Shown here piece by piece: positions 59,708 through 64,000 of a stretch of DNA of 64,000 nucleotides. Position 1 is the first letter of the stretch; every line of letters begins with the position of its first letter. The translations under genes were made by a program, and so were the position numbers. The stretch is from assembly GCA_964546015.1 (NCBI GenBank), contig CAZJHO010000002.1:186001-250000 (forward strand). Direction: 5' to 3'. This DNA comes from JAFGVL01 sp964546015 (GTDB lineage: Bacteria > Bacteroidota > Bacteroidia > Bacteroidales > Paludibacteraceae). The notes beneath the pieces were generated by a model. That model searched no databases, was not told the origin of the DNA, and saw only the letters and a list, made by a program, of their open reading frames with translations.

Positions 59708-59723
59708 TTCATTTTATATACAG

Positions 59724-61853
59724 ATGAAACCAAATTTTAAAGAAATAAATATATTTGACATACCACAAAATAGAGGTGAAAGTCAAAAAGAACAAACAAC
59801 TTGGCTTACTCCCGAACGAATTGTCGTAAAACCAATTTATACTAAGGACGATTTAGAAGGCATGGAGCATTTGAATTATGCAGCCGGATTACCACCATTT
59901 CTTCGTGGACCTTATTCGGGCATGTATGCTATGCAACCTTGGACTATCCGCCAATATGCCGGATTTTCCACTGCAGAAGAATCTAATGCTTTTTATCGCC
60001 GTAATTTAGCCTCAGGACAAAAAGGACTTTCTGTTGCATTCGACCTGGCTACGCATCGTGGTTACGATGCTGATCATGAACGCGTAGTAGGTGATGTGGG
60101 TAAAGCCGGAGTTTCCATTTGTTCTGTAGAAGATATGAAAGTATTGTTCGATGGTATTCCGTTGAACAAAATGTCCGTTTCGATGACGATGAACGGTGCC
60201 GTATTGCCGATTTTGGCATTTTATATTAATGCAGGATTGGAGCAAGGTGCCAAACTTGAAGAAATGGCAGGAACCATTCAAAACGATATTCTCAAAGAAT
60301 TTATGGTGCGTAATACATATATTTATCCGCCTAAATTCTCGATGAAAATCATTGCTGATATTTTCGAATATACTTCGAAAAATATGCCTAAATTTAATTC
60401 TATTTCTATTTCGGGTTATCATATGCAAGAAGCCGGAGCAACAGCCGATATTGAATTGGCGTACACGCTTGCCGATGGACTGGAATATCTTCGTGCTGGT
60501 GTTAATGCAGGAATGGATATTGATGCATTTGCACCTCGTTTGTCGTTCTTTTGGGCAATCGGAATGAACCATTTTATGGAAATTGCCAAAATGCGTGCAG
60601 CTCGTTTGTTGTGGGCAAAGATCGTTAAAGAGTTTAATCCGAAGAACCCGAAATCATTAGCATTGCGCACTCATTCGCAAACATCGGGCTGGTCACTTAC
60701 CGAGCAAGATCCGTTCAATAATGTGGGTCGTACTTGTATTGAAGCAATGGGAGCTGCTTTAGGACATACACAATCTCTTCATACTAACGCTTTGGACGAA
60801 GCTATTGCTTTGCCGACAGATTTTTCGGCGCGTATAGCTCGTAATACCCAAATTTATATTCAAGAAGAAACCTATATTTGTAAAGAAGTTGACCCTTGGG
60901 GGGGATCGTATTATGTAGAGTCGCTTACTCAAGAACTCGTTGATAAAGCTTGGACATTGATTCAAGAAATAGAAAAATTAGGCGGAATGGCAGCGGCTAT
61001 TGAAACCGGTATTCCTAAAATGCGTATTGAAGAAGCTGCTGCTCGTACACAGGCGCGTATTGATTCCGGTTCACAAATCATTGTGGGTGTAAATAAATAT
61101 CGTCTGCTGAAAGAAGACCCGATCGATATTCTCGAAGTGGACAATACAGCTGTTCGTCAACAACAAATCGAACGCTTGAAACAACTTCGTGCTAACCGTA
61201 ACGAAGCTGATGTCCGAAAAGCACTTGATGCGATAAGCAAATGTGCCGAAACAGGCGAAGGGAACCTGCTCGAATTAGCTGTAGAAGCAGCTAGAGCTCG
61301 TGCGTCATTGGGCGAAATTTCAGATGCCTGCGAAAAAATAGCAGGTCGTTATAAAGCAACTATTAGAACTATTGAAGGCGTGTATTCATCAGAAACAAAA
61401 AATGATGCGGATTTTCAAAGAGCATGTCAGTTAACAGCCGAATTCGCTAAAAAAGAAGGTCGTCAACCTCGTATTATGATTGCCAAAATGGGACAAGACG
61501 GGCACGATCGTGGAGCAAAAGTAGTAGCAACCGGTTATGCCGATTGCGGTTTCGATGTAGATATGGGACCATTGTTCCAAACTCCGGCAGAAGCAGCTAA
61601 ACAAGCCGTTGAAAATGATGTGCATGTATTGGGAGTATCTTCGTTAGCAGCAGGTCATAAAACACTTATTCCACAGGTAATTGCGGAATTGAAAAAACTT
61701 GGTCGTGAAGATATTATTGTAATTGCGGGAGGTGTTATTCCTGCGCAAGATTATGATTTCTTATATAAAGCAGGTGTTGCAGCTATTTTTGGTCCGGGAA
61801 CATCAGTTTCCAAAGCAGCTTGTCTGATTATGGGAATTCTTATAAATGATTAA
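59724..61853 (+). CDS. mutB: Methylmalonyl-CoA mutase large (alpha) subunit
   Basis: Adenosylcobalamin enzyme that interconverts succinyl-CoA and methylmalonyl-CoA, the rearrangement of the succinate-propionate pathway. The 709 residues have an N-terminal TIM barrel (GPYSGMYAMQPWTIRQYAGF; SVSMTMNGAVLPILAFYI) and a C-terminal B12 domain with the DxHxxG ligand motif in KMGQDGHDRGAKVVATGYAD. It forms a heterodimer with MutA. Epimerase, decarboxylase and the MeaB chaperone genes are not in the window. Confidence 0.97.
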   Translation: MKPNFKEINIFDIPQNRGESQKEQTTWLTPERIVVKPIYTKDDLEGMEHLNYAAGLPPFLRGPYSGMYAMQPWTIRQYAGFSTAEESNAFYRRNLASGQKGLSVAFDLATHRGYDADHERVVGDVGKAGVSICSVEDMKVLFDGIPLNKMSVSMTMNGAVLPILAFYINAGLEQGAKLEEMAGTIQNDILKEFMVRNTYIYPPKFSMKIIADIFEYTSKNMPKFNSISISGYHMQEAGATADIELAYTLADGLEYLRAGVNAGMDIDAFAPRLSFFWAIGMNHFMEIAKMRAARLLWAKIVKEFNPKNPKSLALRTHSQTSGWSLTEQDPFNNVGRTCIEAMGAALGHTQSLHTNALDEAIALPTDFSARIARNTQIYIQEETYICKEVDPWGGSYYVESLTQELVDKAWTLIQEIEKLGGMAAAIETGIPKMRIEEAAARTQARIDSGSQIIVGVNKYRLLKEDPIDILEVDNTAVRQQQIERLKQLRANRNEADVRKALDAISKCAETGEGNLLELAVEAARARASLGEISDACEKIAGRYKATIRTIEGVYSSETKNDADFQRACQLTAEFAKKEGRQPRIMIAKMGQDGHDRGAKVVATGYADCGFDVDMGPLFQTPAEAAKQAVENDVHVLGVSSLAAGHKTLIPQVIAELKKLGREDIIVIAGGVIPAQDYDFLYKAGVAAIFGPGTSVSKAACLIMGILIND

Positions 61854-61875
61854 TTTAATTAAATGTAGGTGGATT

Positions 61876-61902
61876 ATAGAGGCGTAATATATTGCGCCTC
61901 TA
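61876..61902 (+). terminator. Terminator after mutB
   Basis: ATAGAGGCG and CGCCTCTAT form a 9-bp G/C-containing stem 22 bp after the mutB stop. The T tail is weak. Confidence 0.5.
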
Positions 61903-61926
61903 TTCGTTTAAAAACAGATTTAAAAG

Positions 61927-62340
61927 ATGAAAAAATTATTATTTGTCCTATTTGCAACTGCACTTTTTGCTTGTGGAGAGCGTAAAATTGACCCACGGCA
62001 GGTTGTAATTCTTGAATTTTTAGATAAATTGAAAACAGAAGAAGTGTGTGTTGAATTACTCCATTCAAAATATTTTAAGGAAGGTAAGTTTTATAATGAA
62101 GTTGCTGTTAATTCCTATTTGCAAATACTTTCATATATTAAAGAAACGATGAACGAAAGTAGCGAAATTAAAGTAATGACCTATGCCGAAGCTCTATCCC
62201 GGTCGATAGAAGTACCAACGATAACTAATCAAAATACAGATAATATTTTTGTTATTAAAATGGATTATAGATATGCTTTATGTGTGATGAATGGGGATAA
62301 GATTGAATCTCTGATACCGCTTTGGAGAGTGACTAATTAA
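61927..62340 (+). CDS. Small lipoprotein of unknown function
   Basis: A 137-residue protein. The signal sequence MKKLLFVLFATALFACGERK places the lipidated Cys at residue 16 (lipobox LFAC). The mature part (ILEFLDKLKTEEVCVELLHS, then YAEALSRSIEVPTIT and YALCVMNGDKI) has no motif I recognise. It lies between mutB and ddh on the same strand with its own short leader. It is likely real, since the signal peptide is clear and the codon use matches the neighbours. Confidence 0.65.
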   Translation: MKKLLFVLFATALFACGERKIDPRQVVILEFLDKLKTEEVCVELLHSKYFKEGKFYNEVAVNSYLQILSYIKETMNESSEIKVMTYAEALSRSIEVPTITNQNTDNIFVIKMDYRYALCVMNGDKIESLIPLWRVTN

Positions 62341-62508
62341 TGATATACTTAATTCTAAACATTTCATTTTTTAAAACTTAGATTGGTTTTCTTTAATTTT
62401 ATAAATGTCAAAAAGATACTAAAATCTATTCTAAAGTAACTAAAATTATTATTTTTAATTAATTTATTATCAAAAAACATATTTTGCGGTGAGATAATCT
62501 TCAAAAAG

Positions 62509-62540
62509 TTTGTTCTTTTAAGTTCAAAATTATACTTTTG
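62509..62540 (+). promoter_or_regulatory. Promoter for ddh
   Basis: TTTG at 62509-62512 and TACTTTTG at 62533-62540, spaced 20 bp; the ddh ATG is 33 bp downstream. The roughly 230 bp between the preceding lipoprotein and ddh hold no other feature that I see. Confidence 0.65.
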
Positions 62541-62573
62541 CGTTCGAAAAATCAATAAATAAGTAATACATAT

Positions 62574-63467
62574 ATGAAAAAAATCAGAGCAGCCATTGTC
62601 GGTTATGGCAATATAGGTAAGTTTGTTTTAGAAGCATTAGAAGCTTCTCCCGACTTTGAAGTAGCGGGCGTTGTCCGCCGTAATCCGGAAAAATCATGCG
62701 AAATTTCACATTTGGAAGTAGTAGATCATGTTTCTAAATTAAAAGATGTTGATGTTGCAATTCTTTGTACACCAACTCGTAATGTCGAACAATACGCAAA
62801 AGAAATATTGGCATTAGGAATTAATACAGTTGATAGTTTCGATATACATGGGGAAATAGTTGAATTACGCCGTAAACTGGATAAAACAGCAAAAGCCAAT
62901 AATGCAGTTGCTATAATTTCAGCTGGTTGGGATCCGGGTAGCGATTCGGTAGTGCGTGCATTGCTGGAAGCTTGTGCTCCTAAAGGGATTACCTATACAA
63001 ATTTTGGTCCCGGAATGAGTATGGGACATACAGTTGCAGTAAAAGCAATAAAAGGCGTAAAAGCGGCTTTATCAATGACAATTCCATTGGGAACCGGAGT
63101 TCATCGCCGCATGGTGTATATTGAAGTAGAAGAGGGACATGATTTTAATACTGTTGCTGCTGCTATCAAAGCTGATGCTTATTTTGCGTATGATGAAACT
63201 CATGTATTTCAAGTTCCATGCGTAGATGATTTGAAAGATATGGGACATGGTGTTAACTTGGTTCGAAAAGGGGTTTCCGGAGGTACTCAAAATCAGATAT
63301 TTGAGTTTAATATGACCATTAATAATCCGGCGCTTACGGCTCAGATCTTAGTGGCGGTAGCTCGTGCAAGCTTTAGTCAACAACCAGGAGCATACACAAT
63401 GATTGAAATACCTGTAATTGATATGCTTTATGGAAATCGTGAAGATTTGATAAAAAAATTAGTGTAA
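62574..63467 (+). CDS. ddh: meso-Diaminopimelate dehydrogenase
   Basis: NADPH-dependent enzyme that makes meso-diaminopimelate directly from tetrahydrodipicolinate, a one-step branch of lysine and peptidoglycan-precursor synthesis. The 297 residues start MKKIRAAIVGYGNIGKFVLE (Rossmann GYGNIG), with FDIHGEIVELRRKLD, SAGWDPGSDSVVRALLEACA and the C-terminal RASFSQQPGAYTMIEIPVID, as in Ddh of Bacteroides and Corynebacterium. It is monocistronic. Confidence 0.95.
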   Translation: MKKIRAAIVGYGNIGKFVLEALEASPDFEVAGVVRRNPEKSCEISHLEVVDHVSKLKDVDVAILCTPTRNVEQYAKEILALGINTVDSFDIHGEIVELRRKLDKTAKANNAVAIISAGWDPGSDSVVRALLEACAPKGITYTNFGPGMSMGHTVAVKAIKGVKAALSMTIPLGTGVHRRMVYIEVEEGHDFNTVAAAIKADAYFAYDETHVFQVPCVDDLKDMGHGVNLVRKGVSGGTQNQIFEFNMTINNPALTAQILVAVARASFSQQPGAYTMIEIPVIDMLYGNREDLIKKLV

Positions 63468-63480
63468 AACTAATCCTGCA

Positions 63481-63511
63481 TTTGCTGGGTAAAAAATAAA
63501 TTCTATCTTTG
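63481..63511 (+). promoter_or_regulatory. Promoter for tRNA-Cys
   Basis: TTTG at 63481-63484 and TATCTTTG at 63504-63511, spaced 19 bp, a textbook match. The tRNA starts 18 bp downstream. Confidence 0.65.
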
Positions 63512-63528
63512 CCGTCGCAAATGCAAAA

Positions 63529-63599
63529 GGTTCCTTGGCCGAGTGGCTAGGCAGAGGTCTGCAAAACCTTCTACGGCGGTTCGAATCCGCCAGGAACCT
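63529..63599 (+). tRNA. tRNA-Cys (GCA)
   Basis: 71 nt. Acceptor GGTTCCT pairs with AGGAACC (63592-63598), discriminator T at 63599. Anticodon loop CTGCAAA gives GCA. T arm GGCGGTTCGAATCCGCC. CCA is not encoded. Confidence 0.95.
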
Positions 63600-63613
63600 C
63601 TGGAAAAATATTG

Positions 63614-63649
63614 AAAGGAATAGAAATAAGAACTCTATTCCTTTTCTTT
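63614..63649 (+). terminator. Terminator after tRNA-Cys
   Basis: AAAGGAATAG pairs with CTATTCCTTT across a 13-nt loop and is followed by TCTTTTTC. Confidence 0.7.
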
Positions 63650-63767
63650 TTCAAAGATTAGCCCTTCGTAATGGAAGGGTTAAAAAGATGCATGGTTTTT
63701 CAATTTTTGTGTTGTATAAATAGGGCAGTGGGAAACAAATTTCCAAGACCGTATTTATCACAAGCTT

Positions 63768-63896
63768 ATTGCTAACAATAAGTATATGTGCCGTAAAGGA
63801 ATACGGATAGTTTTCTGTCCACCACACAAAATTTTGAACGGGCTATGACAACCTCTATCTACTAAAACCCCTATGGCATATACACTTTGTTAGCGC
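63768..63896. repeat. attC-like imperfect palindrome
   Basis: ATTGCTAACAATAAGTATAT with GTGCC (63768-63792) faces GGCATATACACTTTGTTAGC with GC (63875-63896). The arms match with a small bulge. The ends GCTAACAA / TTGTTAGC are the same as at the ars island. The central part has a further small stem (CCGTAAAGGAATACGG). It lies 10 bp beyond the stop of the minus-strand gene at the window edge. The 307 bp between tRNA-Cys and that gene hold only this and the terminator. Confidence 0.65.
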
Positions 63897-63906
63897 ATTT
63901 GGAGTT

Positions 63907-64000
63907 CTATTCACTCGGTTTACCGGAAGCAATATTTTTACTTCTTTCAATTGATTGCAACGCCAAATAATTATCACCGAACTTCTCGAGATTTTCCATT
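63907..64000 (-). CDS. C-terminal end of a minus-strand gene (unknown)
   Basis: Reading leftward from the window edge, an open frame gives MENLEKFGDNYLALQSIERS and KNIASGKPSE before a TAG at 63907-63909. The ATG at 63999 may be internal, since the gene probably continues beyond the window. The family is not recognised. The stop lies 10 bp from the attC-like palindrome, in the gene-then-palindrome order also seen for arsC. Confidence 0.4.
   Translation of the reverse strand, partial: MENLEKFGDNYLALQSIERSKNIASGKPSE

Overview
The window is an AT-rich stretch of chromosome that reads as a member of the Bacteroidota, most likely an anaerobic Bacteroidales. The evidence is phylum-typical gene forms (a 313-residue NusB, DUF3276, DUF4783, DUF4199, DUF2723, GSCFA and YbbR proteins, and a 389-residue PurM), lipoproteins with an acidic run after the lipobox Cys, a TonB-dependent receptor, and many promoters of the Bacteroidota type (TTG about 19 bp upstream of TAnnTTTG). 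Ferredoxin-dependent 2-oxoacid oxidoreductase, methylmalonyl-CoA mutase and diaminopimelate dehydrogenase fit a fermentative, succinate/propionate-type anaerobe. The species cannot be named from this sequence.

Layout. 1-5.9 kb: truncated secreted protein, prmA, DUF3276, then nusB-lipoprotein-yajC-ybbR-coaE. 5.9-14.6 kb: ten closely packed minus-strand genes (lutC, cdsA, psd, a GNAT gene, pssA, lutB, FKBP lipoprotein, outer-membrane barrel, trkA, rlmD) in which phospholipid synthesis is flanked by the two LUD-family genes. 14.7-17.9 kb: grpE-dnaJ and an M48 protease. 18-24.8 kb: AsmA-like protein, tatD, tRNA-Ser, a large DUF2723 membrane protein. 24.85-26.76 kb: a compact arsR-arsM-arsC island bounded by 17-bp inverted repeats and followed by a palindrome; this is the clearest accessory segment. 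26.8-41.7 kb: dxs, DUF456, an M24 peptidase, TonB receptor with a small secreted protein, valS, kduI, purM, thrS, tRNA-Arg, nadC, DUF4783. 41.9-49.2 kb: DUF4199, a GT2 glycosyltransferase, nitroreductase, AlkD-like protein, pyrK-pyrD, a decayed four-helix-bundle gene, a membrane protein and a GSCFA protein. 49.4-52.2 kb: korDABC. 52.4-57.5 kb: PBP1A and clpB. 57.8-63.6 kb: mutA-mutB, a lipoprotein, ddh, tRNA-Cys. 63.77-63.9 kb: a second palindrome of the same kind as that behind the ars island, lying behind the tail of a minus-strand gene.

Most genes are housekeeping. The unusual content is in non-coding and repeated DNA. (1) The ars cassette and two attC-like palindromes share GCTAACAA / TTGTTAGCA ends and lie just after gene stops. 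(2) A G/C-rich nested-palindrome family has copies in operon gaps, where it supplies Shine-Dalgarno-like purine runs before dnaJ and pyrD, and three copies read in frame inside valS. (3) Unrelated AT-rich dyads fill the gaps of the kor operon and other operons. (4) There is a REP-like element after the M24 peptidase gene and a remnant of a four-helix-bundle gene inside its own inverted repeat. No integrase, transposase, CRISPR array, rRNA or phage gene was seen.
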